The notes under the pieces: generated by a model | The model's input: the letters and a program-made list of their open reading frames with translations, nothing else | The model's database searches: none | What the model was told of the DNA's origin: nothing | Source: Oceaniferula marina | Lineage (GTDB): Bacteria > Verrucomicrobiota > Verrucomicrobiia > Verrucomicrobiales > Akkermansiaceae | DNA: 64,000 nucleotides | Direction: 5' to 3' | Assembly (NCBI RefSeq): GCF_013391475.1 | Contig: NZ_JACBAZ010000005.1 | Location: forward strand, 110,490-174,489 | Position numbers and translations under genes: made by a program | Shown here: piece by piece, positions 50,690 to 60,126 of the stretch | Layout of the letters: each line of letters begins with the position of its first letter | How positions within the stretch are numbered: position 1 is the first letter of the stretch

Positions 50690-50718
50690 CTGCGCATATT
50701 CTGAGTATCGCTGCGCAG
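50690..50718. promoter_or_regulatory. Palindrome upstream of the cco operon
   Basis: CTGCGCA and TGCGCAG are perfect inverted arms with a 15-base spacer, next to the stop of the CvpA-like gene and about 105 bases upstream of ccoS. No T-run follows on the minus strand, so it may be an operator for ccoS-ccoNO-ccoQ-ccoP rather than a terminator. Confidence 0.4.
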
Positions 50719-50719
50719 A

Positions 50720-51556
50720 TTATGGTGAAGATTGTGCATATGTTGACCTGAGTTTGTCGAGGTCAAGTTGTTGGAATTGTTGCATCAGGGATTCGTTTGT
50801 CAGAGCCTCTTGGGTGGCTTTGGCGTTGTAAACGTCTCGGGGTTTCCCGCTTTGGGCGTAGTGTTTGAGTTCTGGGCTGTATGCGAGTTTGATGAACTCA
50901 GGCTGGTTGAGGAACTGGCTGACACTTCGGTTTTTGAGGAGCTCAACCCGACTTGGTTCGTGATGGTAGAGGATGAGCAGCTTGCTGAGAGGAAGTTTGT
51001 CGCTGTGGTAAAAGGGATCGGATTTGCGTTGCCAGAGGCCGAGAGAACTGTCATCGATCGCCCGTTGGGCCCGGAGCAGGAGTACCGAGGTGTGTTCGAC
51101 TTCTGCTGCCTGATCGACGCTGAGCATGCGTTGGACATCACGCAACTCGGAGAGGGAGGAGGCGTAGCGGATGCCGGTGCATGCAAGCCAAAGCAGGACC
51201 AGGCCCGCGACCAGGCTGAGTGCCGCAGCCGGGAGGCCGAAGCCGATTTTTCTGCCGGTTTGGGAGTCGTCGAAGGGGTCGACCAGAAAGTTGAGCAGGT
51301 AGCGGCAGACGAAAAAAACCACCAGTCCGGTGGCGAGGGCGACAATTTTGGGTGCCCAGATGGCGGGGATGGCGTGGGTCCAGGAAGCGGTGAAGTCGTG
51401 CGCATGCTCATTACCCCAGAGAGCGGCGTAGCCGGCAATGCCGAGGCAGATCAGGGCGGAGACCGTTCGGAACAGTCCTTTCAAAAAGCCGACCACGGCC
51501 AGAGCCAGGATGCAGATGGCGATGATTTCGGTTAGCCCCAGCTCCTGAAAGTTCAT
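50720..51556 (-). CDS. CvpA family membrane protein
   Basis: The 278-residue protein begins with four membrane helices (about residues 8-30, 33-48, 63-83 and 103-125) with the CvpA-type spacing, including GFLKGLFRTVSALICLGIAGY. A polar C-terminal half follows, with a helix-rich DVQRMLSVDQAAEVEHTSV. CvpA proteins in Escherichia coli are linked to colicin V production and to bile-salt resistance; their molecular role is unclear. ATG 51556 is chosen over 51592. It is upstream of the cco operon on the same strand. Confidence 0.7.
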   Translation of the reverse strand: MNFQELGLTEIIAICILALAVVGFLKGLFRTVSALICLGIAGYAALWGNEHAHDFTASWTHAIPAIWAPKIVALATGLVVFFVCRYLLNFLVDPFDDSQTGRKIGFGLPAAALSLVAGLVLLWLACTGIRYASSLSELRDVQRMLSVDQAAEVEHTSVLLLRAQRAIDDSSLGLWQRKSDPFYHSDKLPLSKLLILYHHEPSRVELLKNRSVSQFLNQPEFIKLAYSPELKHYAQSGKPRDVYNAKATQEALTNESLMQQFQQLDLDKLRSTYAQSSP

Positions 51557-51635
51557 ACGGGTCCTTATAGGGTTCAGGGAAGGAAAGATCAAGGAAGATC
51601 CTCCGTTGGTGGTCGGGCGAAGGGGGGCCCCCGGC

Positions 51636-52718
51636 TTATCCGCACTGGGCGCGTTGGAGCAAGGCGTGGTCGAGCAGCGTAAGAGCTGTCATGGCTTCGA
51701 CAATGGGTACGGCACGTGGGAGGACGCAGGCGTCGTGGCGGCCTCGGCCTTTGAGTTCGGTATCCTCGCCGCTGGTGCTGACCGTTTGTTGAGCGGTCAT
51801 GATCGTGGCAGTGGGTTTGAACGCGACCCGGAAGCTGATGTTTTCACCGTTGGAAATGCCGCCTTGCACACCGCCGGAGCGGTTGCTGCTGGTGCGTATG
51901 GTGTCGCCATCCATGAAAAACGGGTCATTGTGCTCCGCACCGGTGAGTTGGGTGCCTGCGAATCCGGACCCGATTTCAAAGCCCTTGGTGGCTGGCAGGC
52001 TGAGCATCGCTTGGGCCAGTGTGGCATCCAGTTTGCCGAAGACCGGGTTGCCGAGCCCGACAGGAACGTTGCGGACAACGCTCTCTACCACGCCTCCGAC
52101 GGAGTTTCCCTCTGAGCGGGTGGCCTTGATCAGGTCGATCATGGGCTGGACCGCATCGGGGTCGCCCGTTCGGACGATGTTGGATTCAATGGTGTCGAAG
52201 CTGACGGAATCGGCGTCGACGGAAGCTTCGATATCTTTGATGGATTGGACCCAGGCTAGGATTTCAAGCTCAGGAAAGAGGGTGGCCAGGACCTTTTTTG
52301 CGACCGCCGCCGCTGCGACCCGGCCGATGGTTTCCCGGGCGGAGGCTCGGCCTCCCCCGTGCCAGGCACGGGTGCCATATTTGGCATCGTAGGTGTAATC
52401 GGCATGAGACGGGCGATACTTGTCCTTCATTTCGGAATAGGACGATGCCCGTTGGTCTTTGTTTCTGACCGAGATGGCGATTGGGGTCCCCAGTGTTTTT
52501 CCTTCAAATACCCCGGAAAGAATTTCACAACGATCCGCTTCATTGCGCGGAGTGACAATGTCGCTTTGCCCGGGCCTGCGCCGATCGAGGTCGGTTTGGA
52601 TATCTTCTTCTGAGAGGGGGATGCAGGGAGGGCAGCCGTCGATGACGACGCCGACACCTCCGCCATGGGATTCACCCCAAGTACTGATGCGAAAGAGTTG
52701 ACCGAAGCTGTTGGACAT
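51636..52718 (-). CDS. aroC: Chorismate synthase
   Basis: AroC makes chorismate from EPSP, the last step of the shikimate pathway, using reduced FMN. The 360-residue protein has [20 protein letters not shown] at the start, [37 protein letters not shown] motifs ([20 protein letters not shown]), [13 protein letters not shown] and [23 protein letters not shown] 52718 gives the usual length and start; 52757 is upstream in frame but adds residues outside the family. It lies 80 bases before the CvpA-type gene on the same strand. Confidence 0.95.
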   Translation of the reverse strand: MSNSFGQLFRISTWGESHGGGVGVVIDGCPPCIPLSEEDIQTDLDRRRPGQSDIVTPRNEADRCEILSGVFEGKTLGTPIAISVRNKDQRASSYSEMKDKYRPSHADYTYDAKYGTRAWHGGGRASARETIGRVAAAAVAKKVLATLFPELEILAWVQSIKDIEASVDADSVSFDTIESNIVRTGDPDAVQPMIDLIKATRSEGNSVGGVVESVVRNVPVGLGNPVFGKLDATLAQAMLSLPATKGFEIGSGFAGTQLTGAEHNDPFFMDGDTIRTSSNRSGGVQGGISNGENISFRVAFKPTATIMTAQQTVSTSGEDTELKGRGRHDACVLPRAVPIVEAMTALTLLDHALLQRAQCG

Positions 52719-52790
52719 ATCTGCACGGAAATTGGCAGAGTGCTGCGGGATAATCAATGCGCGAATGTGTCGTGATGTTTAATTCGCTGA

Positions 52791-53873
52791 TTATTCCGAG
52801 GTTTGGGCACTTTGTGGGGCCGGTGGGTTGAGGTAGGTCCAGCGTGGGGCGAGCAGCGCTTCGATATGCACGCTTCGTTTGCTGTTACTGTTTTCCGGGA
52901 AGCGGAGTCTGAGGGTCATGGGTTCTTCCCTGCCTCCTCCATGTTCCTGGCTCTTGAGGATGATGCGTTTGATTTGCATCGCAACCGGGCTGGATTTATC
53001 GACGTAGCCAAAGACATGCTCGTTATTGTCCCGGGTGGTGATTTTATAGCATTGGTAGCGGGATTCATCCCGGAACTCAAAAGCGTAGAAGTGGTCCGGA
53101 CTGATGTTCACCCGCATGTCCATCGGTGAACTTGGTCTCTGTGCAATGAACGTGTCCCATGCAAGTGGCTGGTAGCAGACATCACTCTCCCAATCGACTC
53201 GGAAGGAGCCGTCCTCAATTTGTTCAATCAGGAGTTTTTTTGATGACCCGTCCACCAAGCTGACTTTGCCGTAAACAAAGGAATGGTTTTCCATGCCAAT
53301 CGAGCGGATACGTTTGAATTGGGAAAAATGGCCGGGGGTTAGCTGATGGGATTGATAGTAGTGTTCCATCAGGGGTTTGACCCGCTTGTTGTGACGGACG
53401 TATGGCAGGAGCTCTTCAATGCTGGTGGCTTTCAGGTAACCTTTGACGCAGTCCTCCATATTGCTGAGCGTTTGTTTGGTTTCCTCGTCGTCGAGCGCGG
53501 CATCTTCCAGAATCGTTTGTTTTTGCTCGCTCGCCGATTGGATCGTGGGTTGGGCTTTGAATACATTGGTGATGGCCCAAGTTGCCAGACCAATGATGAT
53601 CAGGGCGGTGAGCACAAACCATCCGGGGGCAAGGGCTCGTTTTTTATCCCCCCATTTTTCCTCGGGGTCTTCTGATGTTTCCGCTTGATCGAGGATTTCT
53701 GAAACCTCCGGCTCGATCGATTTCGCTTTGACCCTGGCCAGCTCGTCAGGGGTGAGGATGGCGGCTTCTTCCAAGATCTTTAATTCAGCCGTTATGTCAT
53801 CATTGTCGATTAGGCGCAGTTCGCTTTCCGGTTTGATGCGTGGTTCGGGAGGTCTTTCAGAAGATTTCTTCAT
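52791..53873 (-). CDS. Membrane-anchored protein of unknown function
   Basis: The 360-residue protein has an acidic, charged N-terminal cytoplasmic part (about residues 1-85), one membrane helix (FVLTALIIIGLATWAITNVF, about 88-107) and a large extracytoplasmic part. The last contains MEDCVKGYLKATSIEELLPYV and KWQPLAWDTFI-like CYQPLAWDTFI, and ends with YLNPPAPQ. I do not recognise the family. ATG 53873 is preferred over the longer frame, whose extra part lacks any pattern. It is divergent from the MGDG-synthase-type gene. Confidence 0.5.
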   Translation of the reverse strand: MKKSSERPPEPRIKPESELRLIDNDDITAELKILEEAAILTPDELARVKAKSIEPEVSEILDQAETSEDPEEKWGDKKRALAPGWFVLTALIIIGLATWAITNVFKAQPTIQSASEQKQTILEDAALDDEETKQTLSNMEDCVKGYLKATSIEELLPYVRHNKRVKPLMEHYYQSHQLTPGHFSQFKRIRSIGMENHSFVYGKVSLVDGSSKKLLIEQIEDGSFRVDWESDVCYQPLAWDTFIAQRPSSPMDMRVNISPDHFYAFEFRDESRYQCYKITTRDNNEHVFGYVDKSSPVAMQIKRIILKSQEHGGGREEPMTLRLRFPENSNSKRSVHIEALLAPRWTYLNPPAPQSAQTSE

Positions 53874-53941
53874 GTGTTTGACGACAATTAAACCAATTGC
53901 TGTATCGACGCAACAACGGAGCGTGTTTATTGTTGCCTCGC

Positions 53942-55066
53942 GTGAGTAGGAAGGTCGACATTTTGATACTAACCGCTGGTTTTGGTGAAGGGCACAACAG
54001 TGCGGCCTTGAGCCTGGGCTTGGCATTGGATCAGCATGTGCCTACCAAGGTGTTGGACCCTTGCGCGCTGGGAGCCCCCAAGGTGAATGATTACCTGAGG
54101 CGTTTCTATCGTGACGTCACGACGCACGCCCCCTGGCTGTGGCGGCGTATTTACCAGTCGACGGATCGGCAGGATTTTTCCAAAGAGCGAATTCCTCTGA
54201 TGCGCAAACCTGAGGAAAAGCTGCGGGAGCTGATCCAATTGCACCGCCCCCGCGCGATCGTCAGCACCTACCCCCTGTACCCTTATTTTTTGGAACGGAT
54301 TTTTGCTTCCGGTGAGGTGAAGGTTCCGGTGTTCACAGTGGTGACCGACTCGATCGAGATCAATGCTGCTTGGAGGAAAGCGCCGACCGATTACTGGTTG
54401 GTGACGGATGCCCGGACCCGGGATGGATTAATACGGCAGGGCTTGGATGAAACCAAGGTCGTTGAAACCGGCTTTCCGGTGGCACCTCATTTTTCTGAGC
54501 TGATGCCGGTGGCTGCAGACGCGGGGCTAGACCCTTTCCGGGTGCTGTATTTTCCAACGCCCAAAAAGCCACATGTTCGCAGGGTGTCCCGGGAATTGTT
54601 GGATGCGACCGATGAGGATGTTCGGCTGACGATTGTTCTGGGGAGGAATTTCAGGAAACTATACCCGAGGGCCAAAGAGATCTCCGATGCTTATCCGGGG
54701 AAGGTGAAGATCAAAGGCTGGACCCGTAAAGTGCCCGAACTTCTCCATCAACACCATTTGGTTGTTGGGAAAGCGGGTGGGGCAACCGTGCATGAGGCAT
54801 TGGCTGCTGCCTGCCCGATGCTGATCCACCATTTGGTGCCTGGTCAGGAAGAAGGAAATCTGGCCTTGTTGAGGTCGATGCAGGGGGGCGACTTGGCGGA
54901 TACCCCTGGTGCCTTGGCTGCGCATATGCGTGAATTGCTAGGTGAGGATGCCCGGGTGTGGCGGGCGATGAAGCGGAGTTTGTCACGGTATGCGCGTCCT
55001 CAGGCTGCTCAGACAGCGGCCCGGTTTATCATGGATCGAATAGGATCTGAACGAGAGGAAGCCTAA
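53942..55066 (+). CDS. MGDG synthase family glycosyltransferase
   Basis: The 374-residue protein is a GT28-type glycosyltransferase with two Rossmann-like halves. The front half has DILILTAGFGEGHNSAA (MGDG-synthase N motif), and the back half has KIKGWTRKVPELLHQHHLVV and GKAGGATVHEALAAACPMLI, which bind the nucleotide sugar. Family members transfer galactose or glucose to diacylglycerol, or N-acetylglucosamine as in MurG. The acceptor here is unknown; a membrane glycolipid is likely. The frame is open from TTG 53897, but GTG 53942 fits the usual start VSRKVDILIL. It is followed directly by a small membrane-protein gene. Confidence 0.78.
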   Translation: MSRKVDILILTAGFGEGHNSAALSLGLALDQHVPTKVLDPCALGAPKVNDYLRRFYRDVTTHAPWLWRRIYQSTDRQDFSKERIPLMRKPEEKLRELIQLHRPRAIVSTYPLYPYFLERIFASGEVKVPVFTVVTDSIEINAAWRKAPTDYWLVTDARTRDGLIRQGLDETKVVETGFPVAPHFSELMPVAADAGLDPFRVLYFPTPKKPHVRRVSRELLDATDEDVRLTIVLGRNFRKLYPRAKEISDAYPGKVKIKGWTRKVPELLHQHHLVVGKAGGATVHEALAAACPMLIHHLVPGQEEGNLALLRSMQGGDLADTPGALAAHMRELLGEDARVWRAMKRSLSRYARPQAAQTAARFIMDRIGSEREEA

Positions 55067-55109
55067 GGCTTTGCTTGGCAGGGGGCGAAAAAAACGCTAT
55101 GCAGTGCTT

Positions 55110-55532
55110 ATGAAACGAAATACCGCGCTTCTTCTGGTTGGTCTGATCATCCTTGCTGTGTTAGGTGGCGGAGGTGCTTATTACGCTTACCGTAAAATAC
55201 AACAGCGCAAGAATTTTGAGTTCCGCTACGAAGGTAAGTTTCCTGTTGGGGCTCAGTTTGATGTGGAAGCATTCAAAACCATGATCCTGGCGGATGAGAA
55301 TGTAGAGGATGTTGTCGAGGGAAATGATTTGGTGGCTTTTTGGGAGTTAGATGGACCAGAAGCGGCTAAACAGAGAGTCAAATCGAAGTTCTCAGCGAGT
55401 GTTGCTAACAGTGAGGTGAAGGTTCGTTATCAGGACAAAGACAAGGCGATGGCGAAAAAAATTCTTCAAGGTTTATTGCAGGGGTATCAGAACCGTCTGA
55501 AAGCTTCGGGTGGAGGTGTTCCCCAAGGTTGA
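55110..55532 (+). CDS. Small membrane-anchored protein of unknown function
   Basis: The 140-residue protein has one N-terminal membrane helix (TALLLVGLIILAVLGGGGAY, about residues 5-24) and a soluble part with KVRYQDKDKAMAKKILQGLL. It is charged and without cysteines. I do not recognise the family. It is 43 bases after the glycosyltransferase gene and is probably cotranscribed with it, so it may act at the membrane in the same process. The gap 55533-55630 after it has nothing notable. Confidence 0.5.
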   Translation: MKRNTALLLVGLIILAVLGGGGAYYAYRKIQQRKNFEFRYEGKFPVGAQFDVEAFKTMILADENVEDVVEGNDLVAFWELDGPEAAKQRVKSKFSASVANSEVKVRYQDKDKAMAKKILQGLLQGYQNRLKASGGGVPQG

Positions 55533-55630
55533 TGCCCGGCCTGAATGGGGTGGGTGCCTGAGTCATTCGATCGATTTGGAACCGTCAAAGATGGTTCGTT
55601 TTGGAGAAAGAATCGCCATGGTTTTAGAGT

Positions 55631-56434
55631 ATGATACGGGCGATGATACGTCTTTTGTTTAATTTGTTTTTTTCGATTTCCTTGCTGGCCAGTGTTTCAG
55701 CGCAACCGCTTAAGGTTCTGGCGTATAATATCCATCATGGCCGGGGAATGGATGGAAAAGTCGATTTGGAGCGGATCGCGAAGGTGATTGCGGAGAAGTC
55801 TCCTGATTTGGTTGCATTGCAGGAGGTTGATAAAAATGTTAGGCGAAGCGGGGGTGTTGATCAGGCTGCCGAGTTGGCAAAGCTTCTGAAGATGGATTAC
55901 GTGTTTGCCAAGGCGATCGATCTGCAGGGTGGGGAATACGGATTGGCTGTATTGTCCAAGTTTCCGCTTGGCCAATCCGTGGTGCATAAGCTTCCCGGCA
56001 AAGGAGAGCCCAGAATTGCGTTGGAGGTAAGGACTCAATACCAGGGTAAAGAGTTATCCTTTGTGAGTTTGCATCTGGAGCGCAATGCCGCCGATGCCAG
56101 AAGTGAGCAGGTGATGGCGGTCATGAAACGGATGGGGGGGCGAGATCATGCTGTGATTCTGGCTGGTGATTTTAATGCCCACAGAGAGGGAGAACCTATC
56201 CAGCAACTGGTGAAGGGTGGTTGGAATGTACTCAGTAAGAATGATGGTAATGGCATTCGGACCTTTCATGGGGAGAAGCATCGAAAAGATGCCACCCTGC
56301 CAGGTCGTAAGGAAATCGATTTTGTCGTGTTGAAGGGACTCAAGTTAAGTTCCTACGTTCACGGTGTCATTCAGGAATTCAAGGCTTCGGATCACCGACC
56401 AATCTATGCCGAGTTGACCACGGCACAGAAGTGA
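55631..56434 (+). CDS. Endonuclease/exonuclease/phosphatase family protein, exported
   Basis: The 267-residue protein has a signal peptide (LLFNLFFSISLLASVSA-QP) and an EEP-fold domain with KVLAYNIHHGRG, LVALQEVDKNVRRSGG (metal-binding Glu), ILAGDFNAHREGEP and the C-terminal SDHRPIYAEL. Its layout is that of the metal-dependent phosphodiesterase/sphingomyelinase-like EEP hydrolases that are exported in many Bacteroidetes and Verrucomicrobia. The substrate (nucleic acid, phospholipid or inositol phosphate) cannot be told from the sequence. A second ATG at 55643 is possible. Confidence 0.8.
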   Translation: MIRAMIRLLFNLFFSISLLASVSAQPLKVLAYNIHHGRGMDGKVDLERIAKVIAEKSPDLVALQEVDKNVRRSGGVDQAAELAKLLKMDYVFAKAIDLQGGEYGLAVLSKFPLGQSVVHKLPGKGEPRIALEVRTQYQGKELSFVSLHLERNAADARSEQVMAVMKRMGGRDHAVILAGDFNAHREGEPIQQLVKGGWNVLSKNDGNGIRTFHGEKHRKDATLPGRKEIDFVVLKGLKLSSYVHGVIQEFKASDHRPIYAELTTAQK

Positions 56435-56487
56435 GGGGCGGCGCTTTGCCTTGTGTTATGTGAACCCTGCCTGGCTGTGCGGGGCGA

Positions 56488-57147
56488 TTAGTGGTGGTCG
56501 ATGACTTCCGAGGTGGGGAAGCGAACTTTGGCAAGTTGGGCGTATTTGTCATCCGCCGAGCGGTAACCCATCGGGCAGGCGACGGTGGTGAGGTAACGCT
56601 CGGATGCGGGCGCTTGATCCAGCCCGAGGATGCGGTCGTATTCCGCGGGACAAATCCCTTCCATCGGGCAGGCGTCAATGCCGAGAACGGCAGCACTGGT
56701 CATGAGTTGCCCCAGCGCGATATAGACTTGGTTTTTCGCCCATGCAATCGATTGCTCGGGATCCATTCGTTTAATGAAACCTGACATCATCGCGGCGTAG
56801 TCGCTCAAGCTTTCGAGTTCAACATTTCTCCTATCAGCGATGCATTTGAGCAAACGTTGGATGTCTGATTCGCTTGTTTGTTCTTTCGCGCAGAGAACCA
56901 CCAGATGGGAACAGTCGATGACTTGTGTCTGGTTCCATGAATGGGGGAGCAGCGCGGCTTTGATTTCGGGGTCAGTGACGACGATGAATTTCCATGGTTG
57001 GATCCCGAATGAGGAGGGGCTCAGGGCCAGGCTTTCTTCGATCGCCTGGATGCTTGTGGCAGGGATGGTTTTCTGCGGGTCGAACACTTTGGTTGCATAG
57101 CGCCATTGCAGGCTTTCGAGCAGGGCGTCAGGGCTGATTGGAGTCAT
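56488..57147 (-). CDS. Nitroreductase family protein (NfsB-like)
   Basis: The 219-residue protein fits the FMN-dependent nitroreductases, which use NAD(P)H to reduce nitroaromatics, quinones or other electrophiles. It has the N-terminal LQWRYATKVFDPQKT, the substrate-region SPSSFGIQPWKFIVV, and the C-terminal ACPMEGICPAEYD and GYRSADDKYA. It has the size of NfsB. The conserved pattern agrees with an oxygen-insensitive nitroreductase; the natural substrate is unknown. It stands 20 bases after lptD's start side and is transcribed in the same direction as lptD. Confidence 0.85.
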   Translation of the reverse strand: MTPISPDALLESLQWRYATKVFDPQKTIPATSIQAIEESLALSPSSFGIQPWKFIVVTDPEIKAALLPHSWNQTQVIDCSHLVVLCAKEQTSESDIQRLLKCIADRRNVELESLSDYAAMMSGFIKRMDPEQSIAWAKNQVYIALGQLMTSAAVLGIDACPMEGICPAEYDRILGLDQAPASERYLTTVACPMGYRSADDKYAQLAKVRFPTSEVIDHH

Positions 57148-57167
57148 GAAGAGGTAAGGGTAGCGGC

Positions 57168-59672
57168 TTATTCGGCGTCGATTGAAAGGGGGACGCGAAC
57201 GGAGGGGAAGTTTTTCAGGGTGAAGTTGAGCATCAGACCATATTCGGTGTTGTTGTCGCGGTTGTCACGAACCAAAAAACCAAGCGAGGTGCGCCAACTG
57301 TCGAAGTCGCGGTGCACTGCATATTGTTGGATTTCCAGTGTGTTGTCATCGAACTCGTAGCGGTGGTAGGTTCCCAGCCCCCATTCGTCGTTGAGGCGAA
57401 GGTATGAGCGTAGGCTCAGACGGTGGCTGTCCTGCAGCGTTGGGTGGTTGTCAAGAATCCGGTAACCTAGTTGGAACTCGGTCGAATTGTTGGGCATAAA
57501 GGTGAAGCTGCTGGTAAGCTCGGAGAAGTTGGCATCGTTATGGGCAACCGGGAACTGGGTTTCGAGGTTGAGTTTCATCCATGGAAGGGGCTGCCAGACG
57601 AGGTCGTTATAGAGGTTGGAGAGGCTACGGTTGGCTTCCAGATCATTGAGAAAGACATCAATGTAGGTGTCGAGTGCCAGCCAGCGGTGGGAATCTCCAT
57701 CGCGGCGGGAGAGTAGAATATTGCGCGTGCCGAGCCGTAAGATACTCCAGTCGGCAAGATCGTCGGTGGCTGGAAATCTTCCGACTTCGAGTGGTGGCGG
57801 GCGGGTGGATGGTGCCAGGGTTTCGATCCCTCGAAAATCGTTGTCGAAATTGTTGGTGGCCACTTGTGAAAAGCTGGCGTAGGGCTGAAGAATATGGAGT
57901 AAGCCGTCGAGCCCCCAGGATTGGCTTTGCACATCGGGGAAGACACGTGTGAATTTCATCGAGGCGTCAACGGCCGCCGCAAAGTGAGTCCGAGTGAAGG
58001 AATCGGTGTCGTCTTGCACATCCCAGTAGCTTGTGACGCCGGCACCAGCTCGCGGAGTGATGGAGACCTTGCCGTCCAGATCAAAAGGAATGCTGAATTC
58101 CTGCCAAGTGTGGAAGCGGGTGTAACCTTTGTCTTCGAGAAGACCGTCGATGATGTCGAGCTTAGGATCTCCTGGGGTCAGGCCGTCCGCTTCGTCACGT
58201 AATGCGTCTTCGTAGTCGTCATCGAGATACTCCCGGTAAATGCCCAAGGTCGTTTGGCCTTCGTGAAGGACGGGGGTGCTGAACACGGGTGCCCGGACTT
58301 GGTCGAGGAACAATTCGGGAAGCCGGGTGTCGGATTGATAGAAGTCGTTGGGGCGGAATCGAGTGTAAAAGCCGGCAAGGAAGCGGGGGTGCCGGTGGAA
58401 GATGCCGATTTCGTTGTTGGGGTTCGGGTTGATTTTGTAGGTCCCTGGTTCGAAATCTTCGAGGTAGTAGCGGTCACTCAAGGCCATCATGTTGACGTCG
58501 GCATAGGTCTGATGCTGCCCGCGTTCAAAGAGTTGGTGCCGGTATTTGAGTTCAAACTTCCATCGGTCTTCATTGACAAAGCCCCGGGATTCGTCGGTGC
58601 GTTTTTGGGATGGGTTGCGGTCGTTGAGATAGTAATACTTTAACCAGCCAAGGTTTTCATTGTCCTTCAGGCGGGTGTCGTGGAGGTCGAGGCCGGCACC
58701 GATGCCACGTTTGCTCATCAGGTCGAGATGCCATTTGGATAGAAGCCATGCATTTTCTTTTTCGCCGGTTTCCTCGTTGACTTCTCCGCCGAGCATAATG
58801 CCGTAGCTACTCAGGATATATGCCCCCCAGTTGCTTCTCGCTCCGGGCAGGATATGCAGTCCGAGGTCGGCATCCAGAGGTTGGGAGAGGTAAGGGAACC
58901 AGAACACCGGGGTTTCTCCGGCGTAGAGTTTCATATTTTTGAAGATGATTTTGTCGTCAGGGTAAATGGTCGTTTGCTCGGAGCGGATCCAGTAGTTGGG
59001 CTCGGCCACATCGTGGGTGGTGATCCCCGCATTTTTTCCGATAAAGGAAATCTTCCCTTGGTTTTCGACCATTTCAAATTGGTCGGACTCCAGGACGATA
59101 GGCCCGAGTTTGCTGCCGAGTCCGGTGGTGTCGAGTTTTTTGGATTCGTAATTGTAAGCCGCGTGTTCACCCCGGTGCAGGGTCGGGCCTTGGTAGACCG
59201 AGACGTTGCCATCGAGAGTGATGAGTTTGGTTTTGGCATTTAAGAGCACCTTGTCGGCGAAGAGTTGCACGCCGGGGAGAATGCGACCCGTTTCGTCCGT
59301 GCTGGATTTTTGAATGACCGAGACGTTCCCGGTGAGTGTCGCGGTTTCCTGTTTGGCATAAATGATGACCTTGCCTGCTTTGAGCTCCAGACCATTGTCT
59401 CCATGGACATGCACATTCCCTTCAAACAGGTAGGTTCCCTTTTCGGTGTCAAATTCCAGTTTGCCATCGTTGGTGACCCGGATGCTGTCGGGTAGGCTTG
59501 GCATGTCGGGCATACCAGCAAAGTCATCGCCCAGTAGGCTGCCGGCGCCCGTGGGATCTTTGTTTTCATCCGGAGATTTCTCTTTGTTGGGGGCCGGAGG
59601 GGTCGCTGGTTCCTGTGCGATGAGCGACAGGGGGAGCAGGTAGAGAAAAAGGCCTAATCGAATTGATTTCAT
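57168..59672 (-). CDS. lptD: LPS-assembly protein LptD
   Basis: LptD inserts lipopolysaccharide into the outer leaflet of the outer membrane together with LptE. The 834-residue protein has a signal peptide (LFLYLLPLSLIA-QE), a Pro-rich linker, and an OstA/LptA-like N-terminal domain (about 60-270) with repeats such as YLFEGNVHVHGDNG and ATLTGNVSVIQKS. A large beta-barrel C-terminal domain follows, with typical FWFPYLSQPLDADLGLHILP. It proves that the organism has an outer membrane with LPS, or an LPS-like lipid. The downstream nitroreductase gene is separated by 20 bases. Confidence 0.87.
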   Translation of the reverse strand: MKSIRLGLFLYLLPLSLIAQEPATPPAPNKEKSPDENKDPTGAGSLLGDDFAGMPDMPSLPDSIRVTNDGKLEFDTEKGTYLFEGNVHVHGDNGLELKAGKVIIYAKQETATLTGNVSVIQKSSTDETGRILPGVQLFADKVLLNAKTKLITLDGNVSVYQGPTLHRGEHAAYNYESKKLDTTGLGSKLGPIVLESDQFEMVENQGKISFIGKNAGITTHDVAEPNYWIRSEQTTIYPDDKIIFKNMKLYAGETPVFWFPYLSQPLDADLGLHILPGARSNWGAYILSSYGIMLGGEVNEETGEKENAWLLSKWHLDLMSKRGIGAGLDLHDTRLKDNENLGWLKYYYLNDRNPSQKRTDESRGFVNEDRWKFELKYRHQLFERGQHQTYADVNMMALSDRYYLEDFEPGTYKINPNPNNEIGIFHRHPRFLAGFYTRFRPNDFYQSDTRLPELFLDQVRAPVFSTPVLHEGQTTLGIYREYLDDDYEDALRDEADGLTPGDPKLDIIDGLLEDKGYTRFHTWQEFSIPFDLDGKVSITPRAGAGVTSYWDVQDDTDSFTRTHFAAAVDASMKFTRVFPDVQSQSWGLDGLLHILQPYASFSQVATNNFDNDFRGIETLAPSTRPPPLEVGRFPATDDLADWSILRLGTRNILLSRRDGDSHRWLALDTYIDVFLNDLEANRSLSNLYNDLVWQPLPWMKLNLETQFPVAHNDANFSELTSSFTFMPNNSTEFQLGYRILDNHPTLQDSHRLSLRSYLRLNDEWGLGTYHRYEFDDNTLEIQQYAVHRDFDSWRTSLGFLVRDNRDNNTEYGLMLNFTLKNFPSVRVPLSIDAE

Positions 59673-59733
59673 CCGCGCCTACCTTGGCGGGAATCAGGGC
59701 CGGGAGTAAAGAGTAAAGCTGGGCGATTTTGCT

Positions 59734-60126
59734 TTAGAGGGGTCTGGCCGGCGGTGCAGGGCGGGTCGTCGCCGTTTCAGCGCGGGTAACGAGTGCCTCT
59801 TTTGCCCGTGCCAACAGCCAGGCTTTGACAACAGGCTTCACCAGAGAAAGGAGCCAGCTGATCAGAACCAGATGCAGTGGTTGTGACGGACGTGGTTGTT
59901 TTTTTGATTTTTTACGTCGGCGCAACAGGAGCGCAGCTCCTAATCCGGCCAGAGAGGAGCCGGCAAAAACCGCTTTTGGTTTTTCCGTGAAAATCCGATG
60001 AAGAAAACGTTTCGGGGAAAGCTTGGTCTTGAGTTCCTGCTGACCACGGGTGATGGACTGGCGGGATGCTTTAAGACGTAAGACCAGCTCTTGCTTGCGC
60101 TGGTTTATTTGTTGTTGCTGAGCCAT
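59734..60126 (-). CDS. YqjK-like small basic membrane protein
   Basis: The 130-residue protein starts with a Gln/Arg-rich helix (AQQQQINQRKQELVLRL) and is strongly basic. It has a hydrophobic piece (KAVFAGSSLAGLGAALLL) followed by RRRKKSKKQ, then a second hydrophobic helix (HLVLISWLLSLVKPVVKAWL). It overlaps the YqjE-like gene by 22 bases and lies beyond it, as yqjK lies after yqjD and yqjE in enterobacteria. The name is therefore by position and general character, as yqjK sequences vary greatly. Function is unknown. Confidence 0.45.
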   Translation of the reverse strand: MAQQQQINQRKQELVLRLKASRQSITRGQQELKTKLSPKRFLHRIFTEKPKAVFAGSSLAGLGAALLLRRRKKSKKQPRPSQPLHLVLISWLLSLVKPVVKAWLLARAKEALVTRAETATTRPAPPARPL